A stretch of DNA of 64,000 nucleotides from Roridomyces roridus. Its lineage: Eukaryota; Basidiomycota; Agaricomycetes; Agaricales; Mycenaceae. Each line of letters starts with the position of its first letter. Position 1 is the first letter of the stretch. The notes under the pieces were generated by a model, which worked only from the letters and a program-made list of their open reading frames with translations, made no database searches and was not told the DNA's origin. Positions 10,950-22,049 of this stretch are shown here, in pieces. The stretch lies in assembly GCA_029378245.1 (NCBI GenBank), contig JARKIF010000001.1, forward strand, positions 496,001-560,000, read 5' to 3'. A program made the position numbers and the translations under genes.

Positions 10950-11410
10950 GTTCGTTGTGTTGTGCTGTTGAGGTGAGGGCCGAGGCATGCTCTGGTAGAG
11001 TAAACACGTGCAATCGATTCCTTGTCTTGTCGCGTGCTCTAAGTACTCTGTCGTCGGCATTCTGGATCTCCGCTTTCCTACTGCTTTGTCCACTACTGTT
11101 CTCCCTCGAGCACGCGGCTACCCGTGGCTGGGGCCTCATGCATGCGCATCGCTGATGGATCAAAATCCCAAATGAACGCTATCCAGTCCTTTCCCTCCTT
11201 TCCAGACGCCCGCCAAGCGCTCACCTCATCCGAGGGCCGAGGCTCGTTGCACCCTCCAGTCTCGGAACTTGGTCGGAACCCCATCACTTGCTCAGCGGCT
11301 CGGAGCGCTCCACTGTATTGTAACGATAAGTGCCCTAGCGATGCCGCTAGTGAACACTGTGCCGACATATAATATAATCTCGCCTTTTTTCCTCATTCCA
11401 CCTACCCACC
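10950..11410 (+). promoter_or_regulatory. Intergenic with TATA-rich promoter of second cupin
   Basis: No gene. CATATAATATAATC at 11366-11379, about 35-45 bases before the ATG at 11411, is a strong TATA-like element and is kept in the right arm (about 36,144-36,157, reverse strand). Confidence 0.55.
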
Positions 11411-12059
11411 ATGTCCATTCTCCGCGCAGCAACAATCGAATCCCTCCACAAACCCCACAAGCATCTGCTCGATCCATCTAGCGTGCGGAATACAGTCTCC
11501 TTGGGGGACGAGACTGGTCTCACAAAGACGGGCGTGCACAAGACGTCTCTCGAGCCGGGGATGAAATCTTCGGTCTTTCTTCCTCTCTTCTTCTTTCGCG
11601 AATCTCACTCATATCATTTATTCTGAATCTCCAGGTAGAGCACTTCCACGACGTCGACGACGAGTGGGTCTATATCCTCGAAGGCAGCGGGACCCTCCTC
11701 CGCGCAGGCGTCGGGGAAGACACGCCCCTCTCTGTTGGCGACTTTATCGGCTGGTCCACCGCTGCTGCCAGTGAAGGACAGCCGCATGCGTTGCAAGCCG
11801 GTGCGGAGGGCTTGACGTATCTGTGTGGAGGAAGTCGGTTAGTGATTCGTGCTCCCTGCTTATTTCCTGGAGTTCACACAGATTTCTATGTAGGAGTCCC
11901 GTGGATCTCTGTCATTATCCATTGTGAGTCTTTGATTTCTCCCCGAGATTATGGCACAAACTAACGGACCTCTATAGACAAAAGAAGGCACTCTTGATCA
12001 ACCGTGTGCAGAACGTTGGCGGGATTACAGTCAGTTGCAAGTTCGTGGATGAATCGTAA
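11411..12059 (+). CDS. Small cupin-domain protein 2
   Basis: Exons 11411-11572, 11635-11837, 11894-11923 and 11978-12059 give 158 aa with the same four-exon structure as the cupin at 10326, so the pair arose by tandem duplication. Cupin motif 1 is HFHDVDDEWVYILEG. The first donor (TCG followed by GTCTTT) is weak but is forced by homology. It is convergent with the transporter at 12168, with only about 108 bases between stops. Function beyond metal-binding cupin is unknown. Confidence 0.8.
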
Positions 12060-12167
12060 CGAAATCTTGTAGTACGATTCGGTATATCAAGTGTTCTGCA
12101 TTATCGTAGATGAATTACTACATGTGTTAGCCCCTCCCTTCTCTACTGCGTTCTTGTATCTATGGAT

Positions 12168-14655
12168 CTACGACGGCGGGACATCACAGTTGCCGAAAAC
12201 GGGAGGACCACCATTGTCCGGTTCCAGCATCAGCTGCAGACAAAAATACATGAGCACACGGAGGAATGTAAAGAAGGAAAACGCACCTTGACAGTCTGCA
12301 ACGTCGTATACACCGCAGCTACCATCCCAAACACAATCATAGCAATATCCAGAGCCTTCTTGCGCTTCGTATCCGCACACGCCTTGTAGTGCAGCATCGC
12401 GGGGTAGACGTAGCACAGCGGGACGCTAACATATCATCTCTCATCAGCCATAGTAAAGAGCACCACAGAGAAGCACACTCACCAAGCGAAACACCCCACA
12501 AACGCCACAAACTTGTCCAAATCCGCCGCCCCGAGCCAACTGACGATCGCGGCAAAGAATACCGTCGCAAAGCGGAATATATTCTTGGTCCACTTGACTT
12601 TAAAATCGACCTTGCCGCTCCGCGTAAAGAGCCCGTTCTCCATGATCCGAATGGCGGGGAAGAGTTGGAGGGGGACGGAGAGCATGATTGCGAGCGCGTA
12701 GATGAATTGGACTGATTGCACCATCTTGCTCTCGGCGTCGAGGTTGACGAGGACGACGGTTTGGATGTCCGAGCCGAAAGTGAGGTAGGCGAGGGCACCA
12801 GCGCCTCCGAATAGCACTGGTGGCAGAATGAGATGCTGCTGAAACACGGGAGGAAGACGTACCTAGCACGCCAAGCATCACCCCAGTCAGCACCTTTGGA
12901 AACTTGCGCGGTTCCTTCATCGCATCAGTGATGGGGATGACCATCCCAACGCCTTCGAATGAAAAGACCGCCACGCTAGAATCCAGGTTAGCCTCATGTG
13001 GACTGAGATACTGCAGACACGCACCCCACAAAGAGCGAAAAGTCCTTGGAATTGAATAACGCGACATCAGCAATGCCGCGAGATGCGACGATAGAGACCT
13101 CGCTGCTAAAGATATACACGAGGCCGACGAGGATGAACGCGTCAGCAACGAGCGCCGTCGAGCTGAGCTTGGCGAGGTCGCGGAACAGCACGAGTGGGAG
13201 GAACACCACCAATTGTATCAGGATGAAGTACTGGATCGGGACGAGGTGTAAGCAGTGCGTGATTCCCATGACGAGCGCCTGGAGGTTCTGTGCCACAAAG
13301 ATGATGTACGCCGAGACAAAGCCGAGCTGGGAGACGATGATGGATCCGAGGATGAGGTAGCGCATCCATGGGCCGTAGAGCGTGCCGCCAATATCGCCGA
13401 AACTCCCTGAAACAACAAACTTGGCCTCGACGAGGAGCAGGAAGGAGTAGAGCGATATCAGGGCGATGAAGATGAAAAGGACCGATGAGAAGAGGATGCC
13501 TCCGTTGTAGAAGGCCTTGCCGAGGAATAGCACCCCTGTTCCGACAAACGACTTGAGCAGCTGCATGAATGAGTTAGCGAAGAAGGCAGGATTGGATGGA
13601 AAACGCACCATGAGCACGGCCTGCGAGACAGTGGCAGTTCCTCGCGTTCCTATCGACGACGCGCGTTTGCGTCTGGAACGCGATGTGGACCTGGTGACCG
13701 CCGGGCGCGGGGCCAACAGCGGCGCGTTCTCCCCGAGGCCTCCAACACCGTCCCCGCCTACAGCCGTCTCCTCGTCATCATCCTCCTCATCTTCCTCGAG
13801 ATCTTCTCCGGCCTGTGCACATACGTCAGCGGGCGCCTATTTAGCGTAAAGCGACTCACAAAGTGCCCAAAGATGTACAAGAACTCGATAAAGTTGTTGA
13901 GGATGGGAGGTTCTTCCTCGCCTCGCTCTGCCGCTCGTAAGAGGACATAGTTGCGGCGGAATCCACCAGGTTCGTGGATATGCTCGAACGCCGGGTTCTG
14001 GACAGGCGAAGGTGCGGTGAACGATGCAGCTCGTGGGCGCGCAGCCTGTTTGCGTTGGTCCGAGTGCCACTTGTAGATATCGTGTCTGAAAAACGAAAAG
14101 TGAGATACAAAAAACTGAGCCAAAAAAGAGCACGCACGTTACGTCCGCCCCTTGCGCATGTTAAGGAATAGGGAACGGCTCGGTGTCCTCTCGTTGAATC
14201 TGGCCACTTGCTTGAGCTCCCGAGGAAGATCTGCGAGAATTCGAAGGCCGGGAACCACTCTGCTGGGGGACATCAAGCTCGCGCTCGCCCTTGGACACGA
14301 GATGGCGCCGCAAGACCCGGGCCTTCTCTTCATCTGGAAGGTCGTCTAGGAGGTCGGGATTTGGAGGCGTTTCGGTACGGAATGCGCCAATTCCGCTGCC
14401 CGCAAAGGATCCGGGTTTGAATGAACCCGGCTTGAAGGACCCGGGTTGGCCTAATGAGGGATTCGAGTCCGTTGGACGCAAGGAGGGTGTAGGGATATTG
14501 CGTGGTGGGATATTTGGAGGAGGGGTATTGCCTGCATACTGTGCACGCAGGGCCCGGATGTCGGGAGTGCCATACGGAGTCCCAGAGCCAGAGACACTCT
14601 CTGCGCCGTCCTCTGCTCGCTTTGAGATATTCACTGGCTTGGAAGGTGAAGCCAT
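12168..14655 (-). pseudogene. Avt3-like vacuolar amino-acid transporter with nonsense codon
   Basis: Exons 14655-14138, 14085-13860, 13812-13609, 13560-13025, 12975-12863, 12816-12483, 12425-12287 and 12233-12168 match the intact right-arm gene (32860-35352) in length one for one. Members of this amino-acid/auxin permease family export amino acids from the vacuole. The long hydrophilic N-terminus, HDIYKWHSDQRK, then LLKSFVGTGVLFLGKAFYNG begin the family signature, followed by about ten hydrophobic segments. Codon 165 is TAA where the other arm has TAT (in PFPIPYHAQG), truncating the protein before every membrane segment. Unless it is a sequence error, this copy is null. Confidence 0.8.
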
Positions 14656-15308
14656 GGTGGAAGAGCGGGAACAGGGAGGGACAACTCCTCGGCAGAGCGC
14701 GTTTCACTTACGTGACTCCGGTCCAAGGTCCGCGGCGGCATGTGGCCTTGGCTCGACTAAATCGTACTCGTGTGGAATGCATTTCTATCAACTACAATAC
14801 AAGAGCTAGGGGAAAGGAGGAGAGGAGGAATGTATGGTAAGGCTAAGGGGCCGAGAGATAAGAGATAAACTTTGGAAGAGAAAGTTTGCCCTCTTCCCTC
14901 CACCCGGTTACATCTGGCCCGTGCAGCGGCGCTCACACACGCAAAACGACGCATATCGTCGGAAGTTGTTGCAAGAAGGACGAACAACGTCGGACGTTGC
15001 CCGCCGCATGCTTTTCAGGCAGCGACCATGTGGATGCGGTCGGCGATAGGTAGCAGAGTCGTAGTGAAGAACGAATCTGGTAGACTCGCGGTCGTACGGC
15101 GACGACGTCCAGATAGACGTCAACGTCCGAGCTTGAGAAGGCGCTTGAATCCGCTTGGACTGAAGGGCGCCAGAGAAAATCGATGTGAACATCTTGTATA
15201 TGGGGTTCAGTCAGATGAATGCTTAATGCATGCTACTCTGCGGCAGACGGGACATCTGGGTTGGCACATAGTAAGCCAGCCGACCACCGCAACAAGATTA
15301 TAATAGAC
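14656..15308. other. Transporter upstream region and inner end of left arm
   Basis: Non-coding as far as I can see. Inverted homology to 32275-32859 persists to about 15170 with decreasing identity. On the minus strand it lies between the end of copy B and the transporter start. Confidence 0.5.
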
Positions 15309-17913
15309 CTACAAGTCTTCGGAGTAACGACCGTCGGGATTGATCCCTGGTGGAGGCTGATTGTGGTCATCATTCCCAGAACCTGGCGCGAAGCGATCGA
15401 GATATTTCTGTGACTGGCGATCCACGGCAGCAAGGTTGGACCTGAGTGCCTGCAAATCTATCGGGTCATCCGTGTCGCTCGAGAACTCGTCAACGGGGGA
15501 TTCGGTAAACAACAGGGGCGAGTGCTCCGGTCCAATGTTGGAGGGGTCTGAAGAACGAGAGTCTAATTTGATGAGACTCCTGCGGACTTCTCTGATACGA
15601 CGATACGCCGCCTGCAACGCAGAGGAAGCTACTCGCAGCTGCGGTCGAGGATCATTCCCTCCCTGCCCTATATTCCCACTTTCTTGTGCAACAAGCACGT
15701 TCTGGTCCAAATTGGGCGAGTGCGCCATGGAGACGGGGGATGGGTGCGAGGTGCGAGTTTCGTTCGTCGCCCCAGTGGTTGGGGACGCGTTTCCAGAGTT
15801 GTTTCCGGCGCTCATGCTGGTAGAGATGAAGGACGCCAACGGAGTACGAGGGCTGCCAGCTACTGGCAGCTGGTCAGCTTGGAACAAGTTATTCCACTGC
15901 TCATCCGGGGATTGACCCCAAGTAGATGAGGACGCTATGTCGCTAGGACCTTGCGGTGTATCCCAGGGCCCCGGGAAACAAAAATAGCAGATGGACTCGT
16001 TCAGAGTGGGGCCACAGTCCTTGTGACTCCACGACTTGCACGAACGACACTTGACAGTGGGGCGCGAGCCAGGTTCTGGGAACGAGATAAGGGGATATAT
16101 CGCACGGTAGTGAAATTGCGCCTACCTTCTTGTCCGCAGATACACATGAAAACCTCTCCCGAATTCACGACTTCGTGGCAGACGGAGCACACTTCCTGGA
16201 TAGCGGGCGTATCATGTGACACGACAGCGCTATCCGCCGTCCGTGTCGCCAGTGTGACTTCCTCTCGGATGTATCCCGGGCAGCGGTGTATGCTTTCGCC
16301 ATCGCTCCGAGCCAGTCGATTATGGATGCTTGGCGCAGGGCGAGATCTCTAGATATCTGGGCGGCGATGGTGGCCAAGCACTGCGGGACCTCCATGGACC
16401 GCCAGACGAATTCCCTCCGAGGCGGTACTGGGGGTGCCTGCTCGCGATGCCTTCCTGAGTCTGTACAGTGGCTTGATCCCGCGACGCCACCGGCGAGGGT
16501 CGTAGCATCTCTGGCGAGCCAGGAGAGTCGAAAATAGCAGGCGTCCTTTCAATATCCTCATCTGTACGGAAGTAAGCAAGGCGAGTTGCAACTTTGGAAC
16601 AAGCCACACCGTGCAGTACGCGATTGGCCGACCTCAAGACCTACACAGGAAATATCAGTGCTTATCGGCCCATCCGTTTCACGAGCTGGGTAACCTTTTG
16701 ACACAGTGCGTTGAAGAAGACCCACACGCTGCGTATATCGTCCTCGTCGTGATGCGCCGTATTAGCGTCGGTTGGTGGATTGATGCTGAGCAAAAATCGG
16801 TCGTTGATGTCGAGGAAGACGTCAAAGTTCTGCCGGATTCAGACGAGGGAAGAAGAGCAAAAGGATGGGAGTACCTCGGGTTCCAGCGGAAGCATGCCGC
16901 CTTGCGTACTCAAATAATCTATTCCTGACTTTGGAGGAGATTAGCATAAGTATTGGAAACGGATGAGTTCCATACGGAGAGACTCGAAATCTGACATCCG
17001 GTGAGCCCCAGAAGAGGGATACTATCAAACACAAACCAATTTGAATCCTAGCATAATGCTCCTTTCTAGATCGTCCCTCAGGGCCGCGGCAAGTGGGCCT
17101 TCCGCTGTCTTCCGATGGGCTAGCAAAACGATGAGTTGTAGCATGACTTGCAAAGTGAGGAAGGCACCATCTTGATACGCTATGAAGAGATGCATCGACG
17201 TTGGCGATGAGGTCCCCTCGATCCGTAGCACATTGGGATGCCTAGAAAACCGTCCATGCTGGGTGCTACAGTGCTTGTTTGGTCCTCACAATAGTCTTCG
17301 CGAGAGATTTGCAGTGACTTCAAAGTGCTTTCCAAATCATTTCAGAATCAAGTCGAGAAGGGCATATGTAGTATGACACACCTTACGGGCATTCGTTCCT
17401 GCGTTAAAAACCTTCACAATGACCGCCCGACGTTTCATGTTGCCCGCGTGGAGAAGATAGCCAGGTCCGCGGCCTATCTCGTGGGTGAGATTGAGGTCCT
17501 TGTATCGGACGACCTGCTCCATTCGTTAAGATACCGCATATGCATGTGCTGCCGGTCTTCACGAACCTCCGGCCCATCCTCCTCCGCATTCTCTCGCCTC
17601 CTTTTCCGCGCAGGTTCTGCCAATTTCAGTTGCCGCTTTCCGGAAAGGCTAAGACGAATTCACCTTCCGCATCTGTCGATTCCTCTCTCCGCCGTCGTTT
17701 TTCTCCTAGAAGCGACTCCAGAAGAGCTACCCATCGATCCGGAAGTGTCAGTCCACATCGCTGCGCTGATTTTAACGAGAAATACCGTGACCCACCTCCG
17801 ATGTCTACTCGTGCCAGGTTCTCAGCCTGGAATATGTTCACAAGATCCCCCTGGATATTGTTGAAAGTGCCTTCGCGCAGGGTGATTCCACTGGCGTTCG
17901 AGATGAATGACAT
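15309..17913 (-). pseudogene. Pseudokinase/PHD-finger family, copy B (frameshifted)
   Basis: Starts at the ATG at 17913 and shows all platform blocks: N-terminal motif, basic segment, EIGRGPGYLLHAG lobe, NFDVFLDINDRFLL-like block (about 16,800), then the finger with CSVCHEVVNSGEVF, CICGQEG, CRSCKSWSHKDC and CYFC (about 15,980-16,200). The tail is a Ser/Pro-rich segment without recognisable domain that ends GRYSEDL at 15309. Around 16440-16446 about 10 nt are missing relative to copies C, F and G, which shifts the frame inside PPRREFVWR, so the finger is out of frame with the kinase-like part. The 5' half is nearly identical to copy A, and the gene is an inverted partner of copy F. Confidence 0.65.
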
Positions 17914-18733
17914 CGAGCGGGGTAAACAGAGTCGGTGTCAGAGTAGGAGGGCTTTATGTGCCGCTGTCCGTGGCCTCGCGTTAGCTGTGAGCCTGTCAAC
18001 TGAAAGCTGTTGCGCACAGGTACAGGCTTCCAATCCCACGAGGCCTCCGACAGGTGAATCGTGAGGCATAGAGTACGAGAAATATTAATGGCAGCAGAAC
18101 GACCAGATCGTACGGCAGGAAGCTGACAATATCCAGAGAGGTGGTCGAAATTGGAGCTCTTCAACGGAATATCATGAGGAGCCAGAGCTGCATCGGGTCG
18201 CGGGCGGCCGCATTGACAAAACGACTGCTGAGCGCTGAACCGTGACGGTGGGTGGAGGAAGGAAGACGAGGAAGGATGATGGTCGAAGTGAGACGAATGA
18301 TGGCTGAGCGCTGCGCTGAGTGACTCTTGTCTTCCAACCACCACTCGGCGGATATCAGCTATAGGTCTTATCTGTTCCCAACTGGGCATGGCCAGGGCTT
18401 TAATACTTACGGAGGTCCCCTCCCGACCACTGGAGTCTGGCATGCAGTAATTTTTTTTTCAAAGTCCCCTACAATCGCACCGAGCGCTACTACAAAGAGC
18501 AAAGGACCGTCGACGGAGCCTTGTACGGGCAGCACTCTCGCAGCCAGCCCCACAAACTTCGACATTCACCCTGACACCCCTATCCCCTCCTCCCATCCAT
18601 CACCGTAAACCTCAGCTCCCCTCTGCGCTGAACTGCGACCCTTGAGAGGTACTGCGGAGGCCGTACGCTGCCGTACGCCGATGTACTTATCCGGCTTGAG
18701 GGGCATGTGTTACGAGGATAGGTTGGTCGGCTG
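17914..18733. other. Intergenic between copies B and C
   Basis: The first 265 bases repeat the promoter block of copy A (near-identity ends at 18178). The rest shows no gene that I can support; short frames at 18327-18608 lack any recognisable feature. Confidence 0.4.
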
Positions 18734-21157
18734 TCAGGGCGGGAGCGATTCCGGCTGAGTGCGAATCGATAACCATGCGAGGATTCTGGAGATATCGCCA
18801 GAGTCCCCAGCTGGCGGTGGCACAGACGGCATGGAGTCGTCGCGGTAGCGGTAGCGATGGCCTATCCTCAAAGCCTCGTAGTTTGCAATGGTAGAATTCC
18901 CCTCCTCAATTTGGTCATCTCGCCAGGAATCGTCCATCTCGGGGAACCTCGTAGTTCTTTTCCGACGACGCTTGCGAGGATGTTCTGACGAGTTTGTGAG
19001 ATCGAAGTACAGTTCCACATGAATCTGTCCACACACCTGCAGTACCAACCTCACGCATGGCTGTCCACCGGGCACGCTCCTCAGCTAGGAAGTCGAGGGC
19101 TCCGTCCAACAAACCCAGAGAAGGTTCTGAATGAAGGTCAATGTCCGAGAGGTCCGAGAGTGTGGTCTCGGAGGTAGCCGGGAGAACATCCTGTTTGCGA
19201 AGGAAGGATGTGCACAAATAGCATAAAGACTCGTTGGGAGAAGGGCCACAGTCCCTGTGACTCCAAGACTTGCAAGAGCGGCATTTTACAGTGGGACGCG
19301 AACCTGGTTCTGGAAGGAAACGTGATAAGGAGAATATATCGCGCGGCAGCTGGATTGAGCCTACCTTTTTGTCCGCAAACACAATCGAAAACCTCTCCCG
19401 AAGTCACGACTTCGTGGCATACCGAGCACACTTCATGAACAGCGGGCACATCGTGGGATATGACAGCACTATCTGCCGTCCTAGTCGCCAGCGTTACCTC
19501 TTCGCGAATGTATCCCGGGCAGCGGTGTATGCTTCGGCCGTCTCTCCGAGCAAGCCGATTGATAGATGCGCGGCGCAGATCGAGATCGCGAGCGATTTGG
19601 GTGGCAATGCTAGCCAATGATTGAGGGACGTCCATCGTCCGCCAGACGAATTCCCTCCGAGGCGGTACTGAGGCAGCCACGTCGCAATCAGCTGGGATAG
19701 CTTCTTCGTCTTGTGCGATGGTTTGATCCAACGAATGGACTGGAGAGGATCTCAAGCTCGGCGGGCGAGAAGTGTCGAAAACAGCAGGTGTCCTTTCGAT
19801 ATCCTGATCTGAGGGTGAAGTAAGTAAAGGTGATTTACCGGCATCCGGTGGGCCATATTACCATGTAATACGCGATTGGCCGACCTCAAGACCTGCACAC
19901 GAAAGGTCAGTGCTCATAGACGAAGCCGTTTCGAGCTGGAGCGACCTTTTGACACAGTGCATTGAACAAGGTCCAGGCACTACGTGTAACGTCTCGCTGG
20001 TTGTAAGCAGGAGTAGCGTCGACTGGTGGATTGATGCTGAGCAGAAACCGGTCGTTCATATCAAGGAATACATCAAAGTCCTTGCGAAGTCAGACTGAAG
20101 GGATCGCACGAAAAGGAAGGGACCCACTTCGGCCCCCAGTGACAGCGATATGTCATGTCCACTGAGATAGTTTATACCGGACTGAAAAGGGCTCAGCGGA
20201 GGGTGGGGGAAAAGTAGCGAGAGGAATACGGAAAGGCCAGCGACCTGTTACAGAGTGAGATAGGGAGGGAGCAGGCGACCAGGGAACACACCAATTTGAA
20301 TCCCAAGACGACGCTTGTGTCAATACCATCCCTGAGAGCCGCCGCAAGAGGCCCTTCCACGGTCTTCCAATAAGCTGGCATCCGGTCAGTCGCAGGGCCA
20401 GCCTAATACGGAGAGTCAAGACATTACCATCCTGATACGCTATAAATTGACTTGGTGAAGTCGAGGAAGAGGTGCCTTGGATGCGCAGCACATTGGGGTG
20501 CCTGAAAGGATATGGATGATGTTCTCCCACTTGTCTTGTATACTCACAACAGCCCTTTCGACAATGTGATTGTCGCCTCCAAGTGCTATTCGGTTCATCA
20601 GCCCATAGCGACGTATGTACTAAAGAGCTTGACTGGAGCATCCACACACCTCACGGGCCTTTTCCCCCGGGTTGAAGACCTTGACTATCATCGCCCGGTC
20701 CTTAACTTGGCCTGCATGCAAGAGATAGCCCTCTCCACGGCCGATCTCATGGGTGAGTTTGAGGTCCTTGTGTCGGATGATCTGCTCATCCGTTGGGATG
20801 GTGTATATCCGTGTGCGGCGGGTCTTCACACACCTCTGATCCCTCTTCCTCTTCCGGACGCTCTTGCCTCCGTCCCCGCGCAGGTTCTACCCAGGGTGTG
20901 AGTTTCCGCTTTCGGGAGGGCCGAGACGAGGTCACCTTCACCGCCTCTCCACCGTCGTCTGTCTCCCAAGAGGCATTCCAGGAGGGCTAGTGGAAGCTTC
21001 TTTTAATATAGCTCCGCTGATAAGTAAGAACGAGAAACTCACCTCCGATATCTGCCTGTTGGCCCCCAGACTGGAATATATTCACGAGATTCCCCTGGAC
21101 ATTGTTGAAGGTGCCTTCGCCTAGGGTGATTCCACTGGCATTCGAGATGAATGACAT
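18734..21157 (-). CDS. Pseudokinase/PHD-finger family, copy C
   Basis: Starts at the ATG at 21157 (MSFISNASGITLGEGTFNNV); exon 1 ends at 21043 after ADIGG. The platform reads open where checked: IIRHKDLKLTHEIGRGEG, AMIVKVF, the microexon VAGLS, then RTPAVFD, PPRREFVWRTMDVPQSLAS, and the finger CSVCHEVVTSGEVFDCVCGQ plus CRSCKSWSHRDC and CYLC (about 19,200-19,440). The short tail has an acidic part (SDLSDIDLHSEPS) and a basic stretch HPRKRRRKRTTR that could be a nuclear signal; splicing at 18,915-19,080 is uncertain. Role unknown; see copy G for the general architecture. Confidence 0.65.
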
Positions 21158-22049
21158 TGAGCGGGGTGAGGAGATTGGACGTTAGAGTAGGATGGCTTTA
21201 TGTGCCGCTGTGCGTGTCCTCGCGTAATGAGTCGCGTTAGCTGTGAGCCTGTCAACTGAAAGCTGTTCGGTGTTCCGCACCGGCTTCCAATCACACGGGG
21301 TTCGGACAGAATGAATGTTGAGACATGGAAAATCACAACCACGAGAGGATGAATTGTCCGGAAAAGCGCTGGTCCACCTGAAGGAAGAGCGAAAAGTCGA
21401 GACTGTTGCTGCGTGTGTTTCAAAACTTTTGGCTAGTCATACGAAATTGACGCTTTGCGAACGGAATTTCTTGGAATTTCCTGACTTTTGTATCGGGCAT
21501 CGCGTTGAGGCAGAACGAGTATGTATTATTGCCAAGCTGAGTGAGGAAGACGATGGTCTCGGAAACAAGGTTGATGGCGGCATCAATGATCAAGCTCATC
21601 AAGGCGGCACCGTGCAGTGCCGTGCAGTATGCACCGATTTTGCTTCCAACCAGCACAATCGCAGTTATCTGGCTCTGGGAGGATTCCAGATAATTATTGT
21701 AAGTATTTCTTCGCAACTGGGCATGGCTTGTCATGGTCTGACTTGGGTTTACGGAGGACTTGCATGCCCTTGCGTTGCGTCTTGGTTGCGTCGCTTGGCC
21801 CGCAGATCTAGACTATTATGCTCCTCCTCCTTTCGACTTCTCAGCCCGAATTCTCCTCTCTTGACATTCGTCAGCTTCGAGACGCCTGCTGATCCTGCCA
21901 TGGTACAGCTTAGAAGGCGAGAAGCATGCATGCATTGGGATTGGAGGACGTGCTAGTATTACCAGGTACGTAGAGTAGTATGTAGTCCCAGAATGTATGA
22001 AATGGTATTAAATAAGGTAATGCTATGGTATGAGAGCTCGGAGTGGGAC
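21158..22049. other. Intergenic between copies C and D
   Basis: 21158-21310 is the shared promoter block of copy C. A minus-strand frame at 21420-21734 is rich in hydrophobic residues and might be a fragment of a membrane protein, but I do not recognise it. The overlapping plus-strand frame (21315-21956) has no recognisable feature. Confidence 0.35.

Larger units (their letters stand above)
3351..15170. repeat. Left arm of large inverted repeat
   Basis: The content is repeated in reverse orientation at about 32275-46777: a FunK1 kinase cluster, two cupins and a transporter. Cupin and transporter genes have identical exon lengths in both arms. The arms differ in kinase number (four here, six there), in several deletions, and in patches of much lower identity, for example the last exon of the first kinase and the first exon of the second. 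The outer end is sharp at the target duplication of the 2571-3350 element; the inner end fades at about 15170. Copies B and F extend the inverted symmetry inward at lower identity. Confidence 0.85.

Noticed and set aside
12337..13148. Long frames overlapping the transporter in other registers
   Set aside because: They are shadows of transporter exons; the transporter frame has homology, consistent introns and a matching second copy.
21315..21956. 213-codon plus-strand frame
   Set aside because: No recognisable feature, begins in the promoter block of copy C, and overlaps a hydrophobic minus-strand frame; neither could be supported.
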